Assembly (NCBI GenBank): GCA_030065275.1 | Contig: JASJCV010000014.1 | Coordinates: 1 to 35,420, forward strand | Direction: 5' to 3' | Origin: Desulfobacterales bacterium | GTDB taxonomy: Bacteria > Desulfobacterota > Desulfobacteria > Desulfobacterales > UBA5852 | Length of the DNA stretch: 35,420 bases | In this document: positions 17,998 to 26,382 of the stretch, piece by piece | Layout: the number at the start of each line of letters is the position of its first letter | Position numbering within the stretch: the first letter of the stretch is position 1 | Made by a program: the position numbers and the translations under genes | Notes under the pieces: model-generated | The model's database searches: none | What the model was told of the DNA's origin: nothing | What the model saw: only the letters and a program-made list of their open reading frames with translations

Positions 17998-19188
17998 ATG
18001 AAGGACGGCAACCCGAGTCTCGTGGACACTCTGAAACGGCAGGTAACCGCCGTGATCCAATCCCGGGGCCCGGACCGCCCGGCTTTCGCTGGCCTTCTGC
18101 GGATGCTGGCCATTACGTATGAAATCGCTGTGCGCCTGCGTGCCCGCTATTATCGACACCGACGGCCGCGCGGCCGCCAGCTGGCCTGCCGGGTGGTCTC
18201 GATCGGGAATCTGTCGGCCGGAGGGACGGGCAAGACGCCGCTGTGCATCTATCTGGCCCGCGTGATCCACGATGCCGGCCATCGGGTGGCGATCCTCAGC
18301 CGCGGCTACCACGGCGCTGCCGAAAGAACCGGCACGTTGATCGAGCCGGCGGAGGCGTCAGCGGCCGATGCCGGCCGGGCCGGGGACGAGCCGGTGCTCA
18401 TGGCCCGCCTGCTGCACCCCCGTTCGATTCCCGTGTATACGGGCCGCAATCGACTGGCCTCGGGCCGAAAAGCCCTGGCGCGATTCAATCCGGACGTCAT
18501 TCTGCTGGACGACGGGTTTCAGCATCAACAGCTCGACCGTGACATTGATGTTGTCCTTCTCGATGCCGAAGCGCCGCTGGGCAATGGTTATCTGCTCCCG
18601 CGCGGCCCGTTGCGGGAGCCGCCGTCCGCCCTTGCGCGGGCCGATATCCTCGTTCTGACCCGCTGCCCTTCCACCCCCGGTGGAAAGTCACCGGCCGATG
18701 TACGGCGGCAGCTGTATGCGGACCTGCCCGGGCTGGCCGCCAAACCTCTGTTTGCCTGCCGGCACCGTCCGGTGGGCCGTGAGCACGTTGAGGTCCACTC
18801 CGCGGACAGGTTCCGATCCGGCCCCTTGGATTTGGCAACGCTGAAGCATTTGCCCGTGCTGGCGTTTTCCGGTATCGCCCGCAACGATACCTTTCGCCGG
18901 ACGCTCATGGACCTGGGGGCCGATCTTCGCCGCTGGATCGCTTTTGACGACCATTATCGCTATCGGGCCGACGATCTGGAAAGCCTTGCCCGTGCGGGGC
19001 GCCGCGTGGCGGCCCGCGCGCTGGTGACCACCGACAAGGACCGTGTTCGGATTCAAGACGACTGGATTCAAGGCCTGCCGCTGCTGGTGATCGGGGTGTC
19101 CATCGATTTCGCCCCGGAACACGGGGCCTTTGAACGCCACGTGTTGGCCAAGCTGGGCATGGATGGCCACCGGGAGAAGAGCGTATGA
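17998..19188 (+). CDS. lpxK: tetraacyldisaccharide 4'-kinase
   Basis: Phosphorylates the 4' position of the lipid A disaccharide to give lipid IVA at the inner membrane. The product of ~396 residues contains the LpxK P-loop SIGNLSAGGTGKTPLCIYLA, SRGYHG, GDEPVLMARLL, LLDDGFQHQQLDRDIDVVLLDA and the C-terminal FDDHYRYRADDL and TTDKDRVR segments. ATG 17998 is just after the lptG stop; frames further upstream lie inside lptG. The residues before ARYYRHRRPRG are longer than in E. coli LpxK and poorly conserved. The stop overlaps the carbamoyltransferase start. Confidence 0.95.
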   Translation: MKDGNPSLVDTLKRQVTAVIQSRGPDRPAFAGLLRMLAITYEIAVRLRARYYRHRRPRGRQLACRVVSIGNLSAGGTGKTPLCIYLARVIHDAGHRVAILSRGYHGAAERTGTLIEPAEASAADAGRAGDEPVLMARLLHPRSIPVYTGRNRLASGRKALARFNPDVILLDDGFQHQQLDRDIDVVLLDAEAPLGNGYLLPRGPLREPPSALARADILVLTRCPSTPGGKSPADVRRQLYADLPGLAAKPLFACRHRPVGREHVEVHSADRFRSGPLDLATLKHLPVLAFSGIARNDTFRRTLMDLGADLRRWIAFDDHYRYRADDLESLARAGRRVAARALVTTDKDRVRIQDDWIQGLPLLVIGVSIDFAPEHGAFERHVLAKLGMDGHREKSV

Positions 19189-20906
19189 TTGTTCTGGGAC
19201 TTTCGGGCGCGCTGACCCACGATCCGTCGGCGGCCCTTTTCATCGACGGACACCTCGTGAGCGCTGCCGAGGAGGAGCGCTTCCTGCGGGACAAGCACGC
19301 CAAACGGCGCTGGCCGCTGCACGCTGCGCGTTATTGCCTGGAGGCCGCCGGCGTCGGTGCCGCGGACCTCGATGCCGTGGCCTTTCCCTTCGCCCCCTTC
19401 GGTCTGGGCCATCCCGGCCGCTGGCATTTCGCCCGCCGCTACTGGTACGCGCCCGATCGCGCCCTGAACGCGCTATTTAACGGCAACCGCCTCTTTCGGC
19501 GCAACCGCCGGGCCATCCTGAAGCTCATGCGCCAGTTGGAAATCGATCCTTCCCGTGCGCCATTCTGTCCCGTACCGCATCACCTGGCGCACGCCAGCAG
19601 CGCCTACCATATGAGCGGCTTCAGCGGCAAGACCGCCATCCTGGGCATCGACGGCAAAGGCGAATACGCCACGACGTTTTTCGGCTACGGCGAAAACGGG
19701 CGCATCCATACGATACGCGAGTTCTACGACCCCGACTCACTCGGCGGGGTCTACGGCGCCCTGACCCAGTATCTCGGATTCGAGATGCTCGACGGCGAAT
19801 TCAAGGTCATGGGCATGGCGCCCTACGGCGATTCCCGCAAACACGACTTCGGCCGTCTGATCCGCTGCAACGGCCGGTCGTTCAAGGTGAACACCCGCCT
19901 GGTCAACACGGTGGGCCTCAGGCGCTACAAACAAGACGGGCTGGGCTTTTATTTCAGCCCGGCTCTGATCGATTGGCTGGGCCCCAAGCGCGAGGGGGAT
20001 GAGATCGACGATCCGTATGTGGACTACGCGGCCAGCATGCAGGATCTTCTTGAGTCGATCGCGTTGCGGCTCGTCGATACCTATCTGGCGGACGTCATCG
20101 CCGAAACCGGCCGGATCTGTTTCGCGGGAGGGGTGGCGCTCAACGTCAAGCTCAACCAGCGCATCATCGCACGACCCGATGTCAAGGAGCTGTTCGTCCA
20201 GCCGGCGGCCAGCGATGCGGGGACCGCCATCGGCGCCGCTGCCTATGTCGCGCATGCGCGGGGCGATGCCGTCCGCCCGTTGAAGCACGTTTATTTGGGG
20301 CCGGCCTTCACGACGGAGGAATGCCGCCAGGCATGTGCGCGCCACCCGGACCGCCCGGGTTACCGTGTTGTCACGGACGCCCCCGCGGAGGCCGCCCGTC
20401 TTCTGGCTGACGGGCATCCGGTGGCCTGGTTTCAGGGCCGCATGGAATTCGGGCCGCGGGCGCTGGGCAATCGCAGCATCCTGGGTGACCCCAGCCGGCG
20501 GGGGATGGCCGACCGCATCAACGCGCAGATCAAATACCGTGAGCGCTGGCGGCCTTTCTGCCCCAGCATCCTGGACCGGGCGGCCGCCGACATCCTGCAG
20601 ACCCGCCATCCGGCCCCCTACATGACCCTGGCCTTCGATGTGGCCGAACACTGGAAGGCCCGCATCCCCGAGGTCGTTCACATGGACGGCACCGCCCGGG
20701 CGCAGGTGGTCACGCGCGAGACCAACCCGCGCTACTATGCGCTGATCGAGGCCCTGGAGGCGCGGCGCGGGATTCCAGTCGTCCTGAACACGTCGCTCAA
20801 CCGCCGCGGGGAGCCGATCGTCTGCACCCCCACCGACGCCCTGGACATGTTCTATGGCTCCGAGCTGCGCTACCTTTTTCTGGAAGATCTCTTGGTCAGC
20901 AAATAG
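19185..20906 (+). CDS. NodU/CmcH-family O-carbamoyltransferase, probably acting on LPS core
   Basis: Enzymes of this family use carbamoyl phosphate and ATP to make a carbamoyl adenylate and then carbamoylate a sugar hydroxyl. The 573-residue protein has the N-terminal Kae1-like ATPase domain (VLGLSGALTHDPSAALFIDG; histidine cluster HHLAHASSAYH at ~132-142; LGIDGKGEYATT; FAGGVALNVKLNQRI) and the C-terminal carbamoyltransferase domain (WFQGRMEFGPRALGNRSILGDP; PVVLNTSLNRRGEPIVCTP). Both domains look complete. Being ATGA-coupled to lpxK, it is probably an LPS enzyme; a family member carbamoylates core heptose in Pseudomonas aeruginosa, in a cluster that also contains LPS kinases. The acceptor here is inferred. 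Confidence 0.9.
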   Translation: MIVLGLSGALTHDPSAALFIDGHLVSAAEEERFLRDKHAKRRWPLHAARYCLEAAGVGAADLDAVAFPFAPFGLGHPGRWHFARRYWYAPDRALNALFNGNRLFRRNRRAILKLMRQLEIDPSRAPFCPVPHHLAHASSAYHMSGFSGKTAILGIDGKGEYATTFFGYGENGRIHTIREFYDPDSLGGVYGALTQYLGFEMLDGEFKVMGMAPYGDSRKHDFGRLIRCNGRSFKVNTRLVNTVGLRRYKQDGLGFYFSPALIDWLGPKREGDEIDDPYVDYAASMQDLLESIALRLVDTYLADVIAETGRICFAGGVALNVKLNQRIIARPDVKELFVQPAASDAGTAIGAAAYVAHARGDAVRPLKHVYLGPAFTTEECRQACARHPDRPGYRVVTDAPAEAARLLADGHPVAWFQGRMEFGPRALGNRSILGDPSRRGMADRINAQIKYRERWRPFCPSILDRAAADILQTRHPAPYMTLAFDVAEHWKARIPEVVHMDGTARAQVVTRETNPRYYALIEALEARRGIPVVLNTSLNRRGEPIVCTPTDALDMFYGSELRYLFLEDLLVSK

Positions 20907-20948
20907 CATCTGCGCACCACGGCATCCGTCGGCGGGATGGATGTTCCA

Positions 20949-20964
20949 AAAACGCCCGGGTTTT
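20949..20964. terminator. weak hairpin between convergent genes
   Basis: AAAAC (20949-20953) and GTTTT (20960-20964) can pair around a six-base GC loop between the ends of the carbamoyltransferase and the minus-strand GT9 gene. Short A/T runs flank it on either strand. It is the only terminator-like element at this convergent junction, but it is short and overlaps the GT9 stop codon. Confidence 0.2.
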
Positions 20965-22043
20965 CAAACGGGGTCGTTCGGGCCGGCGGGCCTTGCCCGG
21001 GGTGCCTGGAGCGCAACGGTCAGTTTGTCGATCACCATGGCCGGCGTGATCGCCGCCATGCAGGTGCACACGGGCATGGGGCAGCGCTTGCGATAGCAAC
21101 CCGCGCAGGCGATGTCCGCCACGACCGCCAGATCCTCGCAGCGATAGGGCGCCACGCGGCCGGGGGATGTCGGTCCGAAAAGTGTGACGTACGGGGTTCC
21201 CACCGCCGCCGCCAGGTGACCAGGGCCTGAATCCGGCCCGATGCCGGCGACGGCCTGTCCCAACAGGGCGGTTAACTCGGGGAGGTTCGTACGGCCGGTG
21301 AGATCGACGAGGCGGTGCGTGTCGCAAGCGGCGCTGATCCTGCGGGCCGTCGGCTGCTGGCTGTGGTCACCGGTCAGCACGACACCCAGCGGAAACCGGG
21401 CGAGAATGCGCGCCAGCAGTTGCTGGTAGCCGTCCGCATGCCAGTTCTTGGTTTCCCAACTCGACCCCATGACCACGACGATGTAGGGCCGCTTCAACCC
21501 GGGCGACCAACATTCCGGCGCGGTGGTCCTCGCCAGGGCGTCGAGACCGAAATTCAGCGGGCCGGCGGTTTCGATGCCCATGGCGGCGGCAAACTGCAGA
21601 TAGTGCCGCAGCTTGGATTGCCGTTCAGCGAAAAAGGGGATGTGGGTGTTGTTGAAGATCCAGTTGAACTCCTTGGCGTTGCGGGGGTGGAAGCCCACCC
21701 GGCGCGGACTGCCGGATAAGAGCGAAAACAGACCGCTTTTGAAATGACGCTGAAGATCAAGCGTGATGTCGAAGGCCTGCCGCCGCAACGCCCGCTGCAG
21801 GCCGGGAAGGGCTTTGAGGCCTTTGGGACGATCGAAAACCAACACGTTGTCGATCCGCTCATGGTGTTCGACCAGGGCCTTCCAGCGGGGTTCCACGAGC
21901 CAGGTGATACGGATCGCAGGGTATCGCCTCTTGATCAATCCGGGCAAACAAAATCCCCGCACCAGATCCCCGAGCGATCCCATGAGGATGATGAGCAGTG
22001 ATTCGCGCCCCTGCAATTCGATACGTTGACGGGTTGAGGTCAT
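20964..22043 (-). CDS. glycosyltransferase family 9, heptosyltransferase-like
   Basis: The 359-residue GT9 protein is likely to add a heptose or related sugar to the LPS inner core at the cytoplasmic face of the inner membrane. The N-terminal ESLLIILMGSLGDLVRGF strand and loop match the ADP-heptose transferase start. The C-terminal half has MGSSWETKNWHADGYQQLL, VVLTGD, LTGRTNLPELTALL, IGPDSGPGHLAAAVGTPYVTLFGPT and a cysteine cluster (CAGCYRKRCPMPVCTC) often seen at the end of these enzymes. The ATG at 22043 is 21 bases after the stop of the upstream kinase gene, so it ends a four-gene minus-strand operon with waaA. The donor sugar and acceptor are not readable from sequence. Confidence 0.9.
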   Translation of the reverse strand: MTSTRQRIELQGRESLLIILMGSLGDLVRGFCLPGLIKRRYPAIRITWLVEPRWKALVEHHERIDNVLVFDRPKGLKALPGLQRALRRQAFDITLDLQRHFKSGLFSLLSGSPRRVGFHPRNAKEFNWIFNNTHIPFFAERQSKLRHYLQFAAAMGIETAGPLNFGLDALARTTAPECWSPGLKRPYIVVVMGSSWETKNWHADGYQQLLARILARFPLGVVLTGDHSQQPTARRISAACDTHRLVDLTGRTNLPELTALLGQAVAGIGPDSGPGHLAAAVGTPYVTLFGPTSPGRVAPYRCEDLAVVADIACAGCYRKRCPMPVCTCMAAITPAMVIDKLTVALQAPRARPAGPNDPV

Positions 22044-22064
22044 TTGTGCGGTTTCATTGCGGGT

Positions 22065-22769
22065 TTAGCGGTCCATGCCTTCGATGGCACCCGCGGGCGT
22101 CATGGCCGCCAGGACGGGCGGCAGGCCGTGCTTGCGGACCGCCCGGCGCCAGCGTCGGCGGTAACGCGCCACCAGACGTGGCCGCGGACCGTTGTAGTGG
22201 CGGGCGCGATCGAAGTCGATGATCCAGGTTTCTCCATCGCCATCCACCAGTACGTTGCCCGGGTGCAGGTCCGGGTGGAGGATGCGATGGGCGATCAGTC
22301 GATCGATCTGCCGACAACAGCGCACCAGCGCGGCATCCAGCGACTCGGGTCGCTCGACGCTCAACTGGGCCAGCGAGGTCGCGACGGGCACCGCGCGGCT
22401 CACCAGCCAGCAGCGGCAGAACAGCCCCCCGCGGTAAGCCGTTGCGATCGGCTCCGGGGCGCGGATGCCCAACTGGCGCACTCGGTTCAGCCAGTCGAAT
22501 TCCCTATCGCTGCGGGGTGCACGCCACCTGAAATAGTGCTGCCGGTTGAACCGGGCGATCAGACCGCCGCGATAGTAGGACTTGACCACCACACGGCCGA
22601 TGTCGTCCAGCAACATTTCGGGCATGCGGCGGCGTCCGCTCAGCCGCATCCCGGATGGCTCGGCCTCGGCATGAAAGCACGCCACCAACTGATCCCGCTG
22701 GCCCCGGGTCAGTGGCTTAGCGGTCCGGAAGACATGCCCCTGATGAGGCTTTCGTATCGTATGCATCAT
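22065..22769 (-). CDS. LPS kinase of the Kdo/WaaP (PF06293-like) family
   Basis: A 234-residue protein-kinase-like enzyme expected to phosphorylate Kdo or heptose in the inner core. It shows a lysine in VVVKSYYRGG (ATP-binding lysine candidate), REFDWLNRVRQLGIRAPEPI, the catalytic loop LHPDLHPGNVLVD and the metal site IIDFDRARHYNG. The last motif is characteristic of Kdo kinase (KdkA-like) members. The start (ATG 22769) overlaps the TGA of the upstream GT9 gene. The frame is open much further upstream, but that stretch is the GT9 gene read in another frame. Confidence 0.88.
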   Translation of the reverse strand: MMHTIRKPHQGHVFRTAKPLTRGQRDQLVACFHAEAEPSGMRLSGRRRMPEMLLDDIGRVVVKSYYRGGLIARFNRQHYFRWRAPRSDREFDWLNRVRQLGIRAPEPIATAYRGGLFCRCWLVSRAVPVATSLAQLSVERPESLDAALVRCCRQIDRLIAHRILHPDLHPGNVLVDGDGETWIIDFDRARHYNGPRPRLVARYRRRWRRAVRKHGLPPVLAAMTPAGAIEGMDR

Positions 22770-23773
22770 GGTGCGGGCAATACCGATTCGAGTGCGTCGA
22801 GTACGACTTGCGGCTTCAGCGCCTCCATACAGGCCTGCGTCCCGGTCGGGCAATGCTGCTCGCCGTGGCGGGAGCAGGGTTTGCAGGCCAGCCCCTGGGC
22901 CTCCACCACCACGGCGTCGGGGTTTTGCCAGGGGCCGAAACCGAATGCGGGACTGGTGGCGCAGAAGACAACCACACAGGGCGTGCGAAAGGCCGAAGCC
23001 AGGTGCTGGGCCATACTGTCGTTGCAGACCACAGCGGCGGCATGCCTGACCAGTGTCATGGTTGCGGGCACGGATGTTCGCCCGGCCAGGTTGACGACCC
23101 CGAGGCCGCGGGCCACGCGGCGACTCACCGCCCGGTCCGCGGCGGCGCCCATCAGGAGGACGCGGTAGCCCCGATCGAGAAGGCGATCGGCCACCGTACG
23201 GAAATGATCCCAGTGCCACCGTTTGGTTTTCCGGGCGCTGCCCGGCACCAGAAGCACATAGGGCCTTGGATCTTGAATCTGAGCGGCCAGTTTGGAGTCG
23301 AGGCGGTCGACGGGCGGCGGGAAAAGCCGCAGCGAGGTGTCCAGGGCACGGAGGGGGGTTTCACCCGCGAGTAAACCCAGATTGCGTAGAACATCATGCG
23401 CATCGGTATCGCGCGCCTGTCGGGAATGAAAGGCAAATGCCAACTTGGCCGTGCGGAAGCCCGTGAGATGGGCAATGCCACTCAGGCGCAGCATCAAGGC
23501 GGTCCGATAGGAGCGTTGCAGGGCGTAGGCCCGGTCGAACCCGATGCGGCGCAGCCGACGGCTCATGCGCAGGATGCCGGTGAACCCCGATTCCCGGCCG
23601 CGCTTGTCGAACGCGATGACCCGATGAACCAGGGGATCGTCCGTGACCAGTCCCGCTGCCGCCGGTGTCGTCATCAACCATAATTGCGTGCCGGGATGAA
23701 GTTGATGCAGGGCGGCAATCAGGGGCGTCGAAAGGATGGTATCCCCCAGGTAGCTGGTTTGTACCAGCAGCAT
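22766..23773 (-). CDS. glycosyltransferase family 9, WaaF-like heptosyltransferase
   Basis: Putative ADP-heptose:LPS heptosyltransferase. The family N-terminus MLLVQTSYLGDTILSTPLIAAL begins at ATG 23773, followed by HPGTQLWLMTTP, YVLLVPGSARKTKRWHWDHF, VLLMGAAADRAVSRRVA, NLAGRTSVPATMTLVRHA and VCNDSMAQHLASAF, and a cysteine-containing C-terminal region (CKPCSRHGEQHCPTGTQACM). In-frame alternatives are GTG 23812 and TTG 23860. The candidate promoter just upstream would start transcription at about 23862, which makes TTG 23860 unlikely. Its TGA overlaps the start of the kinase gene. The large distance from the other GT9 in sequence suggests two different core linkages. Confidence 0.9.
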   Translation of the reverse strand: MLLVQTSYLGDTILSTPLIAALHQLHPGTQLWLMTTPAAAGLVTDDPLVHRVIAFDKRGRESGFTGILRMSRRLRRIGFDRAYALQRSYRTALMLRLSGIAHLTGFRTAKLAFAFHSRQARDTDAHDVLRNLGLLAGETPLRALDTSLRLFPPPVDRLDSKLAAQIQDPRPYVLLVPGSARKTKRWHWDHFRTVADRLLDRGYRVLLMGAAADRAVSRRVARGLGVVNLAGRTSVPATMTLVRHAAAVVCNDSMAQHLASAFRTPCVVVFCATSPAFGFGPWQNPDAVVVEAQGLACKPCSRHGEQHCPTGTQACMEALKPQVVLDALESVLPAP

Positions 23774-23868
23774 TCGACGGCCCGATGCATTCGACAGGCG
23801 GCGGTCAATCACCCTGCCGTCGTTCGGCGATGGGCTATGGCATACAGGTTCGGTAGACAAGGCGATGC

Positions 23869-23897
23869 AAATTAATAAAGTCGCGGAACATTGTCAA
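23869..23897 (-). promoter_or_regulatory. candidate promoter for the GT9-kinase-GT9 genes
   Basis: On the minus strand a perfect TTGACA (23897-23892) lies 17 bases before TAATTT (23874-23869), in an AT-rich island between waaA and the first GT9 gene. The -10 is weak (three of six). If used, transcription would begin near 23862. Confidence 0.4.
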
Positions 23898-23922
23898 ACG
23901 CGACGGCGCCAGGGTATTCGTT

Positions 23923-25230
23923 TCAGCCGGACCGCGGTTGATCGTTGAGGAGATCCCGGATGGCCCGGCAGGCCCGCGCGGTGCCTCCGCGATGGCGTTG
24001 AATAAAATCCGTGGCGCGGCGTTGCAGAATATGGCGTGGGGTAGGGTTTTCAATGGTCCTGATGAGCAGCCGGGCGGCCTGCCGCCAGTCGGCGGCCACA
24101 TGGACCATGCGTTCTTGAAAAGGTTCGGTTCCCACCCAACGGAAAGCACGCCAGTGGGGGCCGGTCACCGGTGCAACACCCCCCATCAGGGGCTCGAGAA
24201 AATTATGGCCGCCCAGCGGTTTCAGGCTGCCGCCGACAAAGGCCGCGGCGGCGTCCTGGTAGGTGCGGGTCAGTTCGCCGAAAACATCGCCGACGACAAT
24301 ACGGCCCCGGGCGATGGGGCCTTTGATCCGCGAGCGCCGCAGAACCGGGCGTTTCGCCGATCCGAGCCGCCGGCAAAGGGCGTCGATACGGTGCATATGG
24401 CGCGGAAAAACCCCGACGACAACATCGGGGCGGTGTCGTTGCAGCCGGGCGATCATCCGGTAGACGAGCGTTTCTTCCGCGCGATGAATCGAGCCCAAAA
24501 CGACGAACGGCGCTGTGGCGGGCAGGTGCCGCGTCCAGAATCGGGGCTGCGTGGCGGATCGCCCGACCGCCGGCAGGGGGATGCGGTCGAACTTCATGTT
24601 CGGCATGCAGGCGATGCGGTCGGGACCGAAGAGCCGGCCCAGCCGTTCGGCATTCGCGGGGTCGACGGCCAAAACGCGCGTCGGCGCCAGGTGCCGCCAC
24701 AGGGCCGGCCACAAGCGGTAGGCTTTCAGGCTGCGCGAGCGCAGGCGCGCGTTCACCATGATGACGGGAATATCGGCCTGGCGCAGGGCAAACAGAAGCC
24801 CGGGCCACAGTTCGGTCTCCAGCAGCACCATCAAGCGGGGCTTGAGACTCGATACCGCGCGTCGCATGACGGCGGGACGGTCGAACGGGAAATAATGAGT
24901 TTGCAGACGTCCGTCGACGAGGCCGGGGGGCAAACGCTTTGCCGCGGCCGCCAGAATGTCCATCCCCTGACGGGTGTTGGTCGTGGTCAGAATCCCCCGA
25001 TCGGTTTCATTGGCCAATCGCTCCGCAAGCATCCCGGCCAGGTAGGATTCACCGGCCGAGGCGGCCTGAATCCAGATGTCGGCCGGGTGCCGGAAGGGCC
25101 TGGCCAAGAGGCGCTCGGCAAAACCTTCACGCAGTTTGACGTGGCGCTGCAAGGCCGGCAGCGCGGGTTTCCAGAGCTGATCGTAGGCCCCCATAGCCCA
25201 GCGGAGCGTTTGCGGAATGGTGTGGGTCAA
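23923..25230 (-). CDS. waaA: 3-deoxy-D-manno-octulosonic acid transferase
   Basis: Adds one or more Kdo residues from CMP-Kdo to lipid IVA at the inner membrane. GT30-family features: an N-terminal amphipathic/anchor segment (WAMGAYDQLWKPALPALQ), IWIQAASAGESYLAGMLAERL with the conserved Glu, TTNTRQGMDIL, YFPFDRPAVMRRA, MVLLETELWPGLLFALRQ, PVIMVNARLRSRS, MPNMKFD, VLGSIHRAEET, and the C-terminal GGSLKPLGGHNFLEPLMGGVAPVTGP. The start is uncertain. The frame opens at TTG 25302, which the promoter at 25311-25339 would place almost at the transcription start. TTG 25230 gives ~435 residues, close to E. coli WaaA (425); ATG 25194 is the next choice. Confidence 0.94.
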   Translation of the reverse strand: MTHTIPQTLRWAMGAYDQLWKPALPALQRHVKLREGFAERLLARPFRHPADIWIQAASAGESYLAGMLAERLANETDRGILTTTNTRQGMDILAAAAKRLPPGLVDGRLQTHYFPFDRPAVMRRAVSSLKPRLMVLLETELWPGLLFALRQADIPVIMVNARLRSRSLKAYRLWPALWRHLAPTRVLAVDPANAERLGRLFGPDRIACMPNMKFDRIPLPAVGRSATQPRFWTRHLPATAPFVVLGSIHRAEETLVYRMIARLQRHRPDVVVGVFPRHMHRIDALCRRLGSAKRPVLRRSRIKGPIARGRIVVGDVFGELTRTYQDAAAAFVGGSLKPLGGHNFLEPLMGGVAPVTGPHWRAFRWVGTEPFQERMVHVAADWRQAARLLIRTIENPTPRHILQRRATDFIQRHRGGTARACRAIRDLLNDQPRSG

Positions 25231-25310
25231 TGTCTCCGGACGCTTTCGACAGCGCTTTTCTCTCCCTGGCCCGGGCGCACGCACGCCGCCGGGCGATTGC
25301 AAAACGCCGC

Positions 25311-25339
25311 AACATAGATAATTGTTTCGGCAGTGTCAA
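25311..25339 (-). promoter_or_regulatory. candidate sigma-70 promoter for waaA
   Basis: On the minus strand TTGACA (25339-25334), a 17-base spacer and TATGTT (25316-25311, four of six) form a good housekeeping promoter, with a predicted start near 25304. It faces away from kdsA in the 188+ base divergent gap and is the best promoter for the waaA operon. Confidence 0.6.
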
Positions 25340-25400
25340 ACAGAATGCCGTCGGGGTCGAAACCGCGATGGTCGGGGCGCGATGTCCAGCAGGGCAAATA

Positions 25401-25429
25401 TTGAAGGTCACTTGGTTTTATGCTATTGA
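25401..25429 (+). promoter_or_regulatory. weak candidate promoter for kdsA
   Basis: TTGAAG (25401-25406), 17 bases, then TATTGA (25424-25429) preceded by TG at 25421-25422, an extended -10 arrangement. Only three of six -10 positions match. A promoter is expected here because waaA and kdsA diverge, and this is the best candidate seen on the plus strand. Confidence 0.3.
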
Positions 25430-25439
25430 CGGCCAGCCT

Positions 25440-25461
25440 TAGCGCGCCCCGTGGGGCGCTA
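25440..25461 (+). promoter_or_regulatory. GC-rich hairpin in the kdsA leader
   Basis: TAGCGC (25440-25445) pairs perfectly with GCGCTA (25456-25461); inside, after one bulged G, CCC pairs with GGG around a three-base loop. It ends 29 bases before the kdsA ATG. No T-run follows on either strand, so it is not a typical terminator; a leader structure or protein-binding dyad is possible. Confidence 0.3.
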
Positions 25462-25490
25462 CACCTTAAATTGACCGGATCGGGACCGCC

Positions 25491-26327
25491 ATGCCCGCAA
25501 CCCATATCGTCGAAGTCGGAAACATCCGCTGCGGATCGGATCGGCTGTTTCTGATCGCCGGCCCCTGTGTCATCGAAGACGAAACCACCATGATGCGCAC
25601 GGCCGAGCGATTGAAAATCGTCGCGGCGCGACTGGATCTACCGCTGATTTTCAAGTCTTCTTTCATGAAGGATAACCGCAGTGCGATGGAGCATTATCAT
25701 GGCCCGGGACTGGCGGACGGTCTCGCCCTGCTGGCCCGTATCCGCGAAGCCTTCGACCTGCCCGTCATCACCGATGTGCATTACCCCGAGCAGGTGCCGG
25801 CGGTGGCCGCGGTCACGGATGTGGTCCAGATCCCGGCTTACTTGTGCATGCAGACATCGCTGGTGATGGCAGCGGCACGGACGGGGCTTCCCGTCAACCT
25901 GAAGCACGGACAGTTTCTGGCTCCGGCCAATATGATCAAGCCGGTTGCCAAAATCGAAACGACCGGGTCGCATCGGATCCTTTTAACCGAGCGTGGCTAT
26001 ACTTTCGGATACAACGATCTGGTGGTCGATCCCCGCAGCTTCTATGAACTGCGGCAGACCGGTTATCCGGTGGTCTTCGATGTGACCCACAGCATACGCC
26101 GCTACGGCATCCCCAGCAAAGACCCGCGCGGCAGCCGGCGCGAATATCTCAATACGATTGCCCGCGCCGGCGTGGCCGCCGGCGTTCACGGTCTTTTCGT
26201 GGAAGCCCATCCCGAACCGGCCGACGCCCGCTGCGACGCCGCCAGCCAGGTGCCGCTGAGCGAGCTGGAGACGTTCCTTAAACCCCTGGTCGAAATCCAC
26301 GCCCTGGTCAGCCGTCAAGGTGAATGA
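25491..26327 (+). CDS. kdsA: 3-deoxy-8-phosphooctulonate (Kdo-8-phosphate) synthase
   Basis: Condenses phosphoenolpyruvate with D-arabinose 5-phosphate to Kdo-8-P. The 278 residues show the DAHP/KDO8P synthase barrel: LFLIAGPCVIEDE, IFKSSFMKDNRSA, VITDVHYPEQVPAVAAVTDVVQIPAYLCMQTSL, NLKHGQFLAPANMIKPVAKI, RGYTFGYNDLVVDPRSF, VFDVTHSIRRYGIPSKDPRG, and the C-terminal GLFVEAHPEP. PAYLCMQT (a Cys where many members have Arg) is notable: KdsA enzymes of the metal-dependent class use a Cys near the N-terminus, here C567-type numbering cannot be assigned without alignment, but GPCVIE supplies such a Cys. The downstream gene is 55 bases away and carries KdsD-like CBS domains, so both likely serve Kdo supply. 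Confidence 0.96.
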   Translation: MPATHIVEVGNIRCGSDRLFLIAGPCVIEDETTMMRTAERLKIVAARLDLPLIFKSSFMKDNRSAMEHYHGPGLADGLALLARIREAFDLPVITDVHYPEQVPAVAAVTDVVQIPAYLCMQTSLVMAAARTGLPVNLKHGQFLAPANMIKPVAKIETTGSHRILLTERGYTFGYNDLVVDPRSFYELRQTGYPVVFDVTHSIRRYGIPSKDPRGSRREYLNTIARAGVAAGVHGLFVEAHPEPADARCDAASQVPLSELETFLKPLVEIHALVSRQGE

Positions 26328-26382
26328 CCGGGCCGGTCCTCAAACGGCGGTACCGCACCCAAATGGCGATGAAAGGGTCTTA

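Noticed and set aside
22044-23168. 374-codon plus-strand frame opposite the kinase and GT9 genes
   Set aside because: Covers two well-supported minus-strand genes and their overlap; no ribosome-binding site or motif.
22770-23219. Upstream extension of the kinase frame (arginine/glycine rich)
   Set aside because: It is the GT9 gene read out of frame; the real start overlaps the GT9 stop.
23938-25317. 459-codon plus-strand frame opposite waaA
   Set aside because: Almost exactly mirrors waaA; sequence is low in hydrophobic core and shows no known motif.
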